Below, piece by piece: positions 15,736-25,439 of a stretch of DNA of 64,000 nucleotides. The notes under the pieces are model-generated. The model did not search any database, was not told the DNA's origin, and worked only from the letters and a program-made list of their open reading frames with translations. How positions within the stretch are numbered: the first letter of the stretch is position 1; each line of letters begins with the position of its first letter. The stretch covers positions 1-64,000 of the forward strand of contig NZ_AFGF01000049.1 of the NCBI RefSeq assembly GCF_000219125.1, written 5' to 3'. The translations under genes were made by a program, and so were the position numbers. Origin of the DNA: Acetonema longum DSM 6540. GTDB taxonomy: Bacteria > Bacillota > Negativicutes > Sporomusales > Acetonemataceae.

Positions 15736-16584
15736 ATGAATATGACGGTACCGGCAGCAGCCTACGCCGTGATCGGCGGTTCAGGAACGCTGGGGACGGA
15801 TTTTCCCGGCGCTTTGAACCAGCCGGATGTAACAGTTCTGGAACAAAATCTGGTCTTTGATACCCCGTACGGTACAAGTCCGGCCTTTACCCTGTTTACC
15901 CTGGGGGATAAACGGGTCTTGACCTGCCGGATGCACGGCTGGCGGTCCGGGGTCGGCCGGGCTGACGCCTCCCGTCAGCTTTTCTGGGTGCTGCGAGAAG
16001 CGGGAGTCAAAAAAATCATTGCCGAGGGCGGCGTGGGCAGCATCAACCACCTGTTAGACCTCCGGGATATTGTCGTGCCTACCGATTATATCGATCAGTC
16101 CGTCCGGAAGGATGTGGGGCTGGAAGGCCATTATCTCCTGGTGATGCGGCAGGCAATCTGCCCGGATCTTCACCGCCAGCTGGTGACTGCGGCCGGGAAC
16201 CAGCCCCTGGGGAGAGTGTTCCCCCGCGGGGTATATATGGTTACCGATGGGCGCCATTTTGAGAGCCCGGCGGAAATTGCCATGTACCGCGGCCACGGCG
16301 ACATTGTCGGCCAGAGCCTCTGCCCCGAAGTATACCTGGCCCGGGAGATCGGCGCCTGTTATGCGGGCGTGTACCTGGTAGTCAACTACGGGGAAGGAGT
16401 GGTCAAGGATTGGCGGCATGCCGACCTGGCCGATATTTTCCAGCAGGACGCGCCCCGGATGGGACTCCTCGTGCTGGATGCCCTGCGGGCTGCGGACGCC
16501 ACCCAGACATGCGGCTGCCCGGCATTGCGCAAATCGACCTTATTGAAGAAAGTATACGGCGGCAAAGACAGCAGTTCTGATTAA
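15736..16584 (+). CDS. MTA phosphorylase-family protein in the menaquinone operon
   Basis: 282 residues of the methylthioadenosine/purine nucleoside phosphorylase family. Seen are the N-terminal VIGGSGTLG, a phosphate-site-like HGWRSGVGRA, and the conserved EGGVGSINHLLDLRDIVVPTDYIDQS. In MTAP the loop is normally H-x-R-H; here it is HGWR, so substrate handling differs. Placement right after mqnC (2 bases) suggests that it releases the purine from (amino)futalosine in place of the nucleosidase MqnB; this is an inference from context. The first ATG is used because GAGGGG lies 8 bases upstream. It ends the operon. Confidence 0.8.
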   Translation: MNMTVPAAAYAVIGGSGTLGTDFPGALNQPDVTVLEQNLVFDTPYGTSPAFTLFTLGDKRVLTCRMHGWRSGVGRADASRQLFWVLREAGVKKIIAEGGVGSINHLLDLRDIVVPTDYIDQSVRKDVGLEGHYLLVMRQAICPDLHRQLVTAAGNQPLGRVFPRGVYMVTDGRHFESPAEIAMYRGHGDIVGQSLCPEVYLAREIGACYAGVYLVVNYGEGVVKDWRHADLADIFQQDAPRMGLLVLDALRAADATQTCGCPALRKSTLLKKVYGGKDSSSD

Positions 16585-16625
16585 CTCTCCTTCTTTCGGG
16601 TCCGTCGCTAAATCCAGATGTATCA

Positions 16626-16672
16626 AAAATGACCCCTCGTACCAGAATGATTCTGGATACAAGGGGTCACTT
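16626..16672 (-). terminator. Terminator of the 2-hydroxyacid dehydrogenase gene
   Basis: On the minus strand TGACCCCTTGTA/TACGAGGGGTCA with an inner CCAGAAT/ATTCTGG stem, followed by TTTTTG. The stem can also stop plus-strand transcription from the mqn operon. Confidence 0.85.
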
Positions 16673-16693
16673 TCCTCTAGACCGGTATAGCAG

Positions 16694-17668
16694 TCATTCG
16701 TATATCGTTTTATTCACACAGGTCTTGGGCTTTTCCCCGTTCAGGACGGCGATAATGTTGCCGGCGGCAATCTCGGCCATGGCGTTGCGGGTTTCCACCG
16801 AGGCATTGCCCAGATGGGGGCAAAGGATCACATTATCCAGTTCCTCCAGCCCCTGGGTCACCTTCGGTTCAAATTCGTATACATCCAGAGCGGCGCCGGC
16901 AATCGTTTTGCTGCGCAGAGCCGCAAGCAAAGCTGCCTCATCCACCAGCGGCCCCCTGGCGGCATTGATCAGATAGGCGGACGGTTTCATACCGGCCAGT
17001 TCTTTGGCTCCGATCATATGTTTAAGGGAAGGATGGAAACTCAGATGCAGTGAAAGGAAATCCGCCTGCCGGATCACTTCTTCCAGGGGTTTGTATTCGA
17101 CCCCCAGGGTCTTTTCCTGCTCAGGGTTCAGCCGGGTGCGGTTCCAATAGATAACGGGCATGTCAAAGCCCTTGGCTCGCTTGACCACGGCCTTGCCGAT
17201 ATTTCCCAAGCCGATAATGCCCAGGGTCTTACCCGTGACCTCCACCCCCAGATGATACAGAGGCGCCCAGCCGGTAAACTTACCGCTCCGGGTGGTTTTA
17301 TCCCCCTCCACAATCCGGCGGGCGATGGCGATAAGGAGCCCCATGGTCAGATCAGCCGTGGCTTCGGTGGATACGGCCGGCGTGTTGGTTACCGGAATCT
17401 TGGCGGCAGTAGCCGCGGCTACGTCGATATTATTAAAACCGGCGCCATAGTTAGCGATAATTTTTAAATTCGGATTTGACCGGATGACTTCGGCGTCAAT
17501 GCTGTCGGACAATAGGCAGAGAAGCGCGTCTTTTCCCGCCAATCCGCTGATGATTTCCTGCTTGGTCAATAACCGGGTATCCTGATGCATGGTTACCGTG
17601 AACTGCCGGGACAACAATTCATAGGCCACTTGCGGTATCAGTCCCGTAATAAAAACCGCTGGTTTCAT
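16694..17668 (-). CDS. D-isomer-specific 2-hydroxyacid dehydrogenase
   Basis: 324 residues, NAD(P)-dependent dehydrogenase of the glyoxylate reductase/phosphoglycerate dehydrogenase family. The Rossmann motif GIIGLGNIGKAV lies near residue 150. The catalytic triad is visible: Arg in NAARGPLVDE, Glu in YEFEPKV and His in CPHLGN. It lacks the C-terminal ACT domain of long SerA forms, so glyoxylate, hydroxypyruvate or another 2-keto acid is a more likely substrate than 3-phosphoglycerate. AAGGAG lies about 10 bases before the ATG. It is monocistronic. A link to the LarA-like enzyme through 2-hydroxyacid metabolism is possible but unproven. Confidence 0.88.
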   Translation of the reverse strand: MKPAVFITGLIPQVAYELLSRQFTVTMHQDTRLLTKQEIISGLAGKDALLCLLSDSIDAEVIRSNPNLKIIANYGAGFNNIDVAAATAAKIPVTNTPAVSTEATADLTMGLLIAIARRIVEGDKTTRSGKFTGWAPLYHLGVEVTGKTLGIIGLGNIGKAVVKRAKGFDMPVIYWNRTRLNPEQEKTLGVEYKPLEEVIRQADFLSLHLSFHPSLKHMIGAKELAGMKPSAYLINAARGPLVDEAALLAALRSKTIAGAALDVYEFEPKVTQGLEELDNVILCPHLGNASVETRNAMAEIAAGNIIAVLNGEKPKTCVNKTIYE

Positions 17669-17951
17669 CTTCCGTCACTCCTTATTCTACTGAATCTTTC
17701 AACAGTTGCTTGCTAATCTCTTTCAACGTTGTTTGATCCTAATCCTGCGTAATCATAATTCTCAATAATATTCTAAGACAGAGATAGGACTTAAGGCCCA
17801 TGCCCACTTAGCCTGGGCAGTGTATAATAATTTAAAAAGGCGTAAAATCTGTCGAAGTTTATAAAATGATCGTTTATTCTACAAAAAAGCAGTCTTTTAG
17901 CAAGCTAAAAACTCTTTATTCACTGATAATCGAACTAATGAGGTGTGTGCA

Positions 17952-18287
17952 ATGAAATTAATGAACTGCCCGCTTTGCGGGGTGCTTTATGTCGACAACT
18001 GGAAGGGCATTTGTCCGGACTGCAACAGTCAGCAGGAAAAGGACATTGCCATTATCCACGACTTCATGAACAGGCTGGATCGGGATTCTGCTTCCGTATT
18101 TGAAATCGCCGAAGCAACCGGCCTTAAAGTGAAAACCATCCTGGAATTCAATAAAGCCGGCAAATTATACGGCAGTTTCAGGATCACCTATCCTTGCGAA
18201 AAATGCGGCGACCTGATTTCCCGCGATCGACTTTGCAACAAATGCAAAAGTGATTTGCTGAAACCCAATCCTGATCGCCTGATTTGA
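17952..18287 (+). CDS. YvyF-like zinc-ribbon protein
   Basis: 111 residues. Two cysteine pairs bracket each end (CPLC...CPDC at the N-terminus, CEKC...CNKC at the C-terminus). Between them is a helix-turn-helix-like piece with VFEIAEATGLKVKTILEFNKAGKLYG. This layout matches the YvyF/flagellar-operon-associated family, whose B. subtilis member lies by the anti-sigma factor flgM. No flagellar gene is near here, so the function is open. ATG at 17952 is preferred to a GTG three codons earlier because AGGTG is then properly spaced. The 280 bases upstream contain no gene. Confidence 0.7.
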   Translation: MKLMNCPLCGVLYVDNWKGICPDCNSQQEKDIAIIHDFMNRLDRDSASVFEIAEATGLKVKTILEFNKAGKLYGSFRITYPCEKCGDLISRDRLCNKCKSDLLKPNPDRLI

Positions 18288-18299
18288 TCAGACATCAAA

Positions 18300-18352
18300 A
18301 AAAATTCCGCAGCAACTGCCCGTCTTTGCAGTGACTGCGGGATTTATTTTTA
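18300..18352. terminator. Bidirectional terminator
   Basis: TCCCGCAGTCACTGC pairs with GCAGTTGCTGCGGAA; the minus strand continues with T8 and the plus strand with TTTATTTTTATT. It separates the convergent zinc-ribbon and VTT genes. Confidence 0.8.
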
Positions 18353-18919
18353 TTGGGTCTTCTGCTTCCACTTCTTATAGCCATACATCCCAATCGCCAC
18401 CGCGGCGATCACCAGCGAACCGATCAGGATGTCATCGGACAATTTGGCAATCAATTCGACGGCCTGATTGCCGTAGAGGTAGATCAGGACGCCCTCTATC
18501 ACAAACCTCTTGGCCCGGCCCAGGGCGGAAGCCATCACGAAGACAACGATATTCACCCGGAAAACTCCGGCGCTGATGCTGACAAATTTATAAGGAATGG
18601 GCGCCATTGCCGCCAGGAAAATCGCCCAGCCCCCATAAGTGGTAATCCAGCCGCGAATCGACTCTACCTGAGCCGCCGGCACCATTTTTTTCACCAGAGG
18701 AATGCCAAACCGGGCCCCGATAAAATAACCGACAAAACCGCCCAACACCGAGGCGACAGTGGCGACAACCGAATAAAAAATCGCCTGCTCCGGATTGGCC
18801 AGCGCCATCGGGATCAATACAACATCAGGCAGTATCGGGGATATAAAAGATTCGACAAAAGCTACAATAAACAATCCAACAAGTCCGTAGCTCTGAAAAA
18901 ATTCCGTTAAAAACTCCAC
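18350..18919 (-). CDS. VTT/DedA-like membrane protein (YqaA type)
   Basis: 189 residues with about five hydrophobic segments. The VTT/SNARE-associated signature is present: FVESFISPILPDVVLIPMAL, GGFVGYFIGARFG, and AAMAPIPYKFVSISAGVF with the conserved Pro/Lys re-entrant loop. YqaA-type DedA relatives are thought to move lipids across the inner membrane. GTG at 18919 is chosen because AAAGG lies about 7 bases upstream; a GTG ten codons earlier is possible. The short stretch 18920-18989 separates it from the HsdR-like gene. Confidence 0.8.
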   Translation of the reverse strand: MEFLTEFFQSYGLVGLFIVAFVESFISPILPDVVLIPMALANPEQAIFYSVVATVASVLGGFVGYFIGARFGIPLVKKMVPAAQVESIRGWITTYGGWAIFLAAMAPIPYKFVSISAGVFRVNIVVFVMASALGRAKRFVIEGVLIYLYGNQAVELIAKLSDDILIGSLVIAAVAIGMYGYKKWKQKTQ

Positions 18920-18989
18920 GTACTCACCCTTTCCAAGGTTCCAAGGCACACCTTACATATTGTACCGCATGGGACGCCCCAGTGCAAAC

Positions 18990-21827
18990 CTAATTCCTTC
19001 CAGGGATTTCGGTACGAGGGAGATAAATGACGGTATTCGCCGCATCCACAAACCGATCAGGCCCTACCAGCGGCAAAAGTTCCAGGCATAAGTCAGTGTG
19101 CACCCGGGCAAATTGCCGTGGATTCCATAAATAGTCAGGATTCCGGCGCAGGATGGCATCCAGGCGGGAAACCCGCTTCATATTCAGATCGGAAGTAAAC
19201 GTTTTCAAGGTTTTGTACAGGGTGCAGACATTCGTATCGATACCGGCCTTCCGCCGTAACTGCTCATCAAAGAGATATTGTCCGACCATCTCTGAGAGCG
19301 CCGTTAGAGCCTCCTGAGGATTTTTTTGCCCGGACTGCATGAGCTGAACCAGCCAATCAGTCTGCTCCCTGAGCATGATCTGTTCAGGAGAAATCCGTTT
19401 CGGCTGGATGGTTATGTTTGATATAAATTTCCACATTTGAATCACTTTTATCGTTGCCGGCTCCGGTCCGCTTTTCCACTTATCCAGTTCCGCTTCGTTC
19501 AGTTCAGCCAAAGTTCCCGGCAATTCCTTCATCCATTGTCTGCGGTTTTCAGGGAACAACCCTGCCGTTTTCACGGTAAATTCCGTCCGGGACTCTGTGT
19601 TGTAGGCATTATACACCAGACCATATAATTGAGCCAGCATCTTATACTCCGTTAAATAAGGCATAAGAAGCGCCGACGGATGCAATAAGTCATACCAGGA
19701 CTGCAGTTGACGGAAACAAGCGAAAAATGCCTGACGCCGGGAGTCATCCAGGAAATACTCCACAGCCTGCTCCCGGGATGGCTGCCCGGCTTCCGGTCCG
19801 GCAACCAGATCCGCATATTGGTGGAGACCGATGGTTCTTATGAGATCGCCAAACTGCTGATGAATAGCCTCCAGCGGCTGCAATCCGGGTAGTCCGTCAG
19901 GGAAAATATCCCGGGTCAGTTCGTTTGCAGCATCGAACAGCCCCAGAAGATCCACTACTACCCCGGCTTCTTTATTGCCGGACTGATTGATCCGCGACAA
20001 TACCTGCACCAGGATATGATCTCTCAAGGGCTTATCCAGATAAAGCACGTTGAGATCCGGGCAATGGAATCCAGTCAGCAGCTTATCGGTCAGAATCAGA
20101 ATGTGAGGCGCATCGGTTGTTTGGGCAAAAGCCTTGCGCAGTCTTTGTTCATCATAGGTGGTGCGGTAATACTCTTTCACCGCCAAACTGTCTTTCCTGC
20201 CGGCTGAGTAGATAACCTGGGAGAATCCAGCCGGCAGATGTTTGTCCAGAGCCTTTTTATATAACCCGCAGGCTTCCTTGTCATAGGCCACTAAAATAGC
20301 CTTTCGGCCAAAAGGCTGGACTTTTTCCGTAAAGTGCCGGGCAATATATTCCGCCGCCTGTTCCACCCGTTCCCGGTTTTTCACCGCTGCGGCCAGATGC
20401 CCGGTCATCTCCAGACTGCAATTCAGAGTGCAGATATCGCAGCTTCCCTCAAAAGCAGGGTTTCTAATAAACTCTTTATACAAGGTATCCGGCTGAACCC
20501 GGATAGCCGGTGGCGCCATATCATAGCAAACGGTTGTAAGAATCCTGTCGGTCAGAGCCTGGGCGGCATCGTACAGGGAAACCGCCTGGATTTTGTCTGT
20601 TTTGGCGGAAGGAGATCCGGTACAGCCAATCAGAATGGCATTCGGCAACGCGGCCTCAATTTGGTCGGCAATAGAAGTCGTAAAAATTCGCTGGGCCTCA
20701 TCAACCAAAACTATTACATTCTCGCGCTCATTCGTGCCAGGTGACAGGGCCGTGGCAAATTCCCGGGGAGAGATCAGGAGACCCCGGTAGTCAGAGGCTA
20801 AAACAGCCTGCAGTTCTTTAGCGCTGCCGGCGATTCTGACCGGATAGGGTCCCTCCATGCTTGGCAGCATACCGGTATCAATTTCATTAGGATCGGCGAA
20901 AATCAGGACCGACAGGGCGAGTTTTTCCTCATTCGACAGCAGCCTGGCGGCTGTGGCCATGATCGTAAGGGTTTTACCGCTGCCTTGCGCCAAATAGAAA
21001 AGACCCCGCTGCTTTCTTTCGATCTTGCGCAGCGCCTGTCTCACTCCCTGCAGCGCTTGTTCCACTGCCTCGGCCTGATATTGGCGCAAGGCCAGTTTAG
21101 CCGGCCGGTCATCAGTCTTGATAAACAGGAGATGACGCAGCAGCCCGAGAATGCGCGCAGGGGCGAACATCCCGGACAGCCATTCCGCCGGTTCTTGGCC
21201 GGCTGCCGGTTTCCGCCAGGTCAGGCCTTGCGATTCCAGCTGAAAAGGCAGACCCAGCCATAACCGTTCAGGACTAGGAAACAGAATCAGCTGCAAGACT
21301 TTGAACAAATGGGGCAGCTTGGTTTCCAGGGAAATAAACCGTTCTACCAGCCTCACCCTGCGGTCCGGGTCCTCCGAGGACTGACCTGCGATCAGACTTA
21401 CGGGAATGCCATTTACCAGCAGAACCAGTTCGCTTTTATCCGAGTCAAGGCCGCTGTACTGCCAGTTATTCGTCATATGATATACGTTGTTGTCCGGATG
21501 ATCAAAGTCAATCAGGCGGACCCTGCGGGAAAAATACCGGGCGCCGGTCAATTCCCCTTTTAGCCAGGACAACGCTAAACGACTGCCCTCCAAAGTGGTT
21601 GGCAGTCTGTCAAAGCGGGTAATGATTTCATTGAGCATATCCCGCTGATCCATCGCGCCAGGGTTCAGCTCTTTCAACTTACCCGCCAAAATATCTTTAA
21701 AAAATAGTCCGCCGGGGCCACCCCGCCAAAGCAAGGCCTCTGCCGGCTCTACATAGGTCCAGCTGGCATCGGCTGCCACGCTTAGCCACGGATTTTCTCC
21801 GGCATGCCGTTTATAAAATTGAGACAT
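18990..21827 (-). CDS. Orphan HsdR-like ATPase with a degenerate nuclease site
   Basis: 945 residues with the layout of type I restriction subunit R. The N-terminal nuclease-like domain (about 1-250) keeps the fold motif FDHPDNNVYHMTNNWQ. Where active HsdR has a PD...E-x-K site, usually xPDIVLFVNGxPLxxIExK, this protein reads SELVLLVNGIPVSLIAGQ near 130-148, so the Asp, Glu and Lys are all changed. The motor looks intact: AQGSGKTLT near 280, DEAQR near 373, GCTGSP, and VLSRINQS. No HsdM or HsdS is nearby. It may be a cryptic or repurposed ATP-driven DNA motor. ATG at 21827 has AAAGGAGAG 6 bases upstream; the longer open frame has none. Confidence 0.82.
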   Translation of the reverse strand: MSQFYKRHAGENPWLSVAADASWTYVEPAEALLWRGGPGGLFFKDILAGKLKELNPGAMDQRDMLNEIITRFDRLPTTLEGSRLALSWLKGELTGARYFSRRVRLIDFDHPDNNVYHMTNNWQYSGLDSDKSELVLLVNGIPVSLIAGQSSEDPDRRVRLVERFISLETKLPHLFKVLQLILFPSPERLWLGLPFQLESQGLTWRKPAAGQEPAEWLSGMFAPARILGLLRHLLFIKTDDRPAKLALRQYQAEAVEQALQGVRQALRKIERKQRGLFYLAQGSGKTLTIMATAARLLSNEEKLALSVLIFADPNEIDTGMLPSMEGPYPVRIAGSAKELQAVLASDYRGLLISPREFATALSPGTNERENVIVLVDEAQRIFTTSIADQIEAALPNAILIGCTGSPSAKTDKIQAVSLYDAAQALTDRILTTVCYDMAPPAIRVQPDTLYKEFIRNPAFEGSCDICTLNCSLEMTGHLAAAVKNRERVEQAAEYIARHFTEKVQPFGRKAILVAYDKEACGLYKKALDKHLPAGFSQVIYSAGRKDSLAVKEYYRTTYDEQRLRKAFAQTTDAPHILILTDKLLTGFHCPDLNVLYLDKPLRDHILVQVLSRINQSGNKEAGVVVDLLGLFDAANELTRDIFPDGLPGLQPLEAIHQQFGDLIRTIGLHQYADLVAGPEAGQPSREQAVEYFLDDSRRQAFFACFRQLQSWYDLLHPSALLMPYLTEYKMLAQLYGLVYNAYNTESRTEFTVKTAGLFPENRRQWMKELPGTLAELNEAELDKWKSGPEPATIKVIQMWKFISNITIQPKRISPEQIMLREQTDWLVQLMQSGQKNPQEALTALSEMVGQYLFDEQLRRKAGIDTNVCTLYKTLKTFTSDLNMKRVSRLDAILRRNPDYLWNPRQFARVHTDLCLELLPLVGPDRFVDAANTVIYLPRTEIPGRN

Positions 21828-21986
21828 GGCGACTCTCCTTTCACCTGCCATTGCCTTATTGCAAATCGATATCCTTTTGCAAAATTCGCTGCACTTTTCA
21901 TCTCTCCTGCATGACAAACCCGTTCTACTTCAAAACTGACCTCAGGTCCCACCGACCGGGACTCCGGCATATGCAAAAAGTCCCGG

Positions 21987-23393
21987 CTATTGATCCCGCA
22001 ATAACATTTTCAATTTCGCATGGACTCTCTCAGCCGCAAGATCATTGGCCGGAGCGAAGCGCAAAAAGAGTTTATACGCTTCTACCGCCTCAATCATATG
22101 CCCCTGCTTTTCCAATGCCCGGGCTTTGTTGAAATAGCTGTCGGCATCAGCCGGCGCAAGGGAAATCGCCTTATTATAATCGTTGATTGCCAGTTCCAGT
22201 CGTCCGGCCTGATAGTGCAAGTTGCCCCGGTTATTATGGCTGGTCACATCATCCGGTTCAATGAGGATAGCCTGGTTTAAATCAAGCAGAGCAGACTCCG
22301 GTTGGCCCTGGTTGTCCAGGAGGCGGGCCCGGAGGTTGAGGGCATCCAGATGATATGGATCTCTCGCCAGGACAGAGGTCAAATCCTCCAGCGCTTCCTG
22401 GGTCTGTCCTTTTATTTCCCGCATGAAAGCCCGTTTAATATAAGCGGTTATATAATCCGGTTCCAGTTTCAGCGTCTCTGTGTAATCCTCCATCGCCTGG
22501 GAGTATTGATTCATTTTTTCGTAAATCTCCCCCCGCCGCAAAAAAACTGCCGGTGTCGGATTCTGTTCCAGCATCCCGGTTAATTCTGCAATAGCTTCTG
22601 TCAGTTGGCCTTTCTCATCCAGCAACTCCGCACGGGCCATCCCAACTGCCGTCTGGTCCTCCGTCAGGGCCGCGGCTTTATCCAGATCGCTTTGGGCTTC
22701 ATCAAACAGTTTAAGCCTGATATAGGCCCGGCCGCGTTCAATATATGCCGTCCGGTTTTCTCCATCCAGTTCCAGCATGCGGCTGCAGGCGTTAATCACT
22801 GTTTCCGGCTGTTGTAAATGCCGCAGCCAAAAAATCCGTTCTTCAAATAATAGCTTTTGAAAACTGACTTCATTACTCCGGAATTCTGCAGCCTGCTGCT
22901 CCGATCCGTTCACAGGCGTTTTCTCTTTCCATTTCGCCAATTCCTGCCGGTTTTGTTCGAATTGGCTCTGCAGTGTGTCAAATTCTTGAACAATCAACAG
23001 ATCTTCCGCCAGCCGGATGAGTTTTTGCACTCGCTGCATTGCCGGGATAACCCGCACTTTGAGGCTCATCCGAACGCCGGAAGCAATGGGCTCTTTTCTA
23101 TTCTCCATCACCAAAAACTCGCCGCAGCCGGCGGCGACAAAAGCGATCCTCTCTCCCAGGCTGAGCCGCCGCGGTTCGGTAAGCTGCCGTGAAATCAAGG
23201 AAGCCAGCAGATCATTGCTTTTCTGCCTGGCTTGCCGGCAGCCCCGCTCATAGGCTATATCCGCACTTTCCCCTTCATGCATGATATATTCGACCTGCAG
23301 TAGAATCTCCCGGGCCGGATTTTCCTCAGGCCGGTTGAAAAACCAATAGGCGGCCCCAGCCACCAGTATAACGATTAGGACTATCACTGCCAT
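21987..23393 (-). CDS. Membrane-anchored TPR protein
   Basis: 468 residues. One N-terminal membrane helix (VIVLIVILVAGAAYWFF) is followed by a charged, coiled-coil-like region to about residue 200, then about seven TPR units with the usual W/L-G-Y-A-F-A-P pattern, for example AYIERGRAYIRLKLFDEA and SHNNRGNLHYQAGRLELA. TPRs mediate protein contacts; no enzyme domain is visible. GGGAGG is 8 bases before the ATG. The domain would lie outside the inner membrane if the helix is an uncleaved signal anchor. It lies between the HsdR-like gene and asnB, with no clear operon link. Confidence 0.82.
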   Translation of the reverse strand: MAVIVLIVILVAGAAYWFFNRPEENPAREILLQVEYIMHEGESADIAYERGCRQARQKSNDLLASLISRQLTEPRRLSLGERIAFVAAGCGEFLVMENRKEPIASGVRMSLKVRVIPAMQRVQKLIRLAEDLLIVQEFDTLQSQFEQNRQELAKWKEKTPVNGSEQQAAEFRSNEVSFQKLLFEERIFWLRHLQQPETVINACSRMLELDGENRTAYIERGRAYIRLKLFDEAQSDLDKAAALTEDQTAVGMARAELLDEKGQLTEAIAELTGMLEQNPTPAVFLRRGEIYEKMNQYSQAMEDYTETLKLEPDYITAYIKRAFMREIKGQTQEALEDLTSVLARDPYHLDALNLRARLLDNQGQPESALLDLNQAILIEPDDVTSHNNRGNLHYQAGRLELAINDYNKAISLAPADADSYFNKARALEKQGHMIEAVEAYKLFLRFAPANDLAAERVHAKLKMLLRDQ

Positions 23394-23516
23394 ACAGCCG
23401 TCCTCCCTTCTATGCCCTTACTATTTTCTCTGATAATTCGACAGTTTCCTGCTAGGACTACAGAACTGTTTTAGGACTAAAGAACCATTTTTTCGTCTGA
23501 TGCAGCGCTTCATGCA

Positions 23517-23556
23517 AAAAAGTCAGGAATTCATGGCAGAACCCCTGACTTTAACA
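23517..23556 (-). terminator. Terminator of asnB
   Basis: Minus strand AAAGTCAGG and CCTGACTTT around a 16-base loop, followed by T6, 13 bases past the asnB stop. Confidence 0.8.
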
Positions 23557-23568
23557 TTTTCAAATAGG

Positions 23569-25413
23569 TCAGACCAGCTGCACCCGGTATTCTTTCATCC
23601 AGGCGTCAAGCTGGATGATATAGGCGAATAACTGCGGCCCGCTCATCAGTTGGCCAAACCAGGGTATATTGCTGTTGGCCAGGCCGGACTGGGCAATTTC
23701 TTTTACGCCGTCCAGGTGAATCACCTGGCGGATGGGCGTAGCAGGATCGGATAGAATCGCCAGGGCCCGCCGCTTTACGATATCCAAAAACAAGGGATTA
23801 TGGGTTTTAGGGTAGGGACTCTTTTTGCGCCATAATACATCCTCCGGCAGCAATCCCGTCAGGGCATGGCGCAGCAGTCCTTTTTCCCGGTCCTGATAGT
23901 TCTTCATAGACCAGGGAACATTCCAGACGTATTCTACCAACCGGTGGTCGCAGAACGGCACCCTTAATTCCAAGCCGAAAGCCATGCTCATCCTGTCTTT
24001 GCGATCCAGCAGAGTGGGCATAAACCGGGTCAGACTCAAATAGAAGATCTCCCGCATCCGGGCTGCCACCGGGTCTTCCCCCTCCAGGCGAGACACTTCC
24101 CCCAAGGCCTGCTCATACCGGTCCCTGACATACTCCTCAGCCCGGATATATTTCGCCACTTCCGGCAGAATCCATTTGCGGCGGATAGCCGGCGAGGTTG
24201 CCCAGGGAAAGGTATTGGCCTGAATCATGTCCTGCCGGCGAAACCAGGGGTACCCGCCGAATACCTCATCGGCGCATTCGCCGGATAGACCCACTGTGGC
24301 ATGCTTTTTGATTTCCCGGCTAAACAGATACAAGGATGTATCCACATCAGCCATGCCGGGCAGGTCCCGGGCTATCGCCGCATCCTCAAGAACCTCGGCC
24401 AACTCCGGCGTGTCGATCATAATCTCTGTGTGGTCGGTCTGATAATAGTCTGCCACCTTACGGGCCCAAGGCCGGTCCGCATTAGGCTGAAAACTGTCCG
24501 GCAAAAAATATTGATCATTATCCACATAATCTACCGCAAAGGAATGAATCGGCGCCCTGCCTTCCCGCTTGTAAGCCAGGGCGGCAATGGCCGTAATCGT
24601 GCTGGAATCCAGCCCCCCTGACAACAAGGTGCACAGAGGCACATCGGAAACCAGCTGCCTCTCTACGGCATCCAGGAGGATTTCCCGTATCTTGGCTGTA
24701 GTCGTTTCAAAGCTATCTTCATGGGGCTGGCTCACCAGCTTCCAATATTGCTCGATAAACAGGCCTTCCCGGTTGTATACAAGGGAATGCCCGGGCTTTA
24801 GTTCATATACGTCCCGGAAAATGCCATGTCCCGGTGTGCGGGCCGGCCCGAGCATCAGGACTTCCGCCAGACCTTCCCGATCTATTGCCGGTTTTACCGC
24901 CGGATGAGCCAACAGGGCTTTTAGCTCTGAAGCAAACAGCAACGCCTTGCCCCGCTGGGCATAAAACAATGGCTTTACGCCGATCCGGTCACGGGCCAAA
25001 AATAATGTTTCCTGTTTTTCGTCCCATATCCCGAGGGCATAAATTCCATTCAGCCGCCGGACACAGTCAGGCCCCCATTCAATATAGGACTGCAGCAGCA
25101 CCTCGGTATCGGATGTGGTTGTAAACCGGCAGCCTTTAGCCTCCAATTCCTGGCGCAGCTCCGACGTATTATACAGTTCTCCGTTATAAGTAATAATATA
25201 GGCATGGTTCCCGCGCCACCGGATCATTGGCTGCTTGCCGCCTTCCGGGTCTACCACGCTCAGACGCCGGTGACCAATCGCCGCGCACTGGGAAAAATAC
25301 GTACCGCAGGCATCAGGCCCCCTCCGGGCCAGCGTTGCCACCATGCGATCCAGGATTTGGCGCTGCCCGTTTACCTCTTGTTCCCAATCAATCCATCCCG
25401 CAATTCCGCACAC
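23569..25413 (-). CDS. asnB: Asparagine synthase (glutamine-hydrolysing)
   Basis: 614 residues. Class II glutaminase domain with nucleophile Cys2 (MCGIAGW), RRGPDACG and YNGELYN; synthetase domain with the PP-loop SGGLDSS near residue 266. AsnB amidates aspartate using glutamine and ATP; paralogues amidate peptidoglycan or antibiotics. Length and motifs fit the AsnB family. The start is GTG, 10 bases after a GGGGGG run. A palindromic repeat element lies immediately upstream (25440-25622), so the promoter may lie in or beyond the repeat. Confidence 0.92.
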   Translation of the reverse strand: MCGIAGWIDWEQEVNGQRQILDRMVATLARRGPDACGTYFSQCAAIGHRRLSVVDPEGGKQPMIRWRGNHAYIITYNGELYNTSELRQELEAKGCRFTTTSDTEVLLQSYIEWGPDCVRRLNGIYALGIWDEKQETLFLARDRIGVKPLFYAQRGKALLFASELKALLAHPAVKPAIDREGLAEVLMLGPARTPGHGIFRDVYELKPGHSLVYNREGLFIEQYWKLVSQPHEDSFETTTAKIREILLDAVERQLVSDVPLCTLLSGGLDSSTITAIAALAYKREGRAPIHSFAVDYVDNDQYFLPDSFQPNADRPWARKVADYYQTDHTEIMIDTPELAEVLEDAAIARDLPGMADVDTSLYLFSREIKKHATVGLSGECADEVFGGYPWFRRQDMIQANTFPWATSPAIRRKWILPEVAKYIRAEEYVRDRYEQALGEVSRLEGEDPVAARMREIFYLSLTRFMPTLLDRKDRMSMAFGLELRVPFCDHRLVEYVWNVPWSMKNYQDREKGLLRHALTGLLPEDVLWRKKSPYPKTHNPLFLDIVKRRALAILSDPATPIRQVIHLDGVKEIAQSGLANSNIPWFGQLMSGPQLFAYIIQLDAWMKEYRVQLV

Positions 25414-25439
25414 AGTTATCCATCCCCCCCTCGCTCCTA

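Noticed and set aside
18990-21827. Active type I restriction system
   Set aside because: Nuclease residues are missing and no hsdM or hsdS lies nearby.
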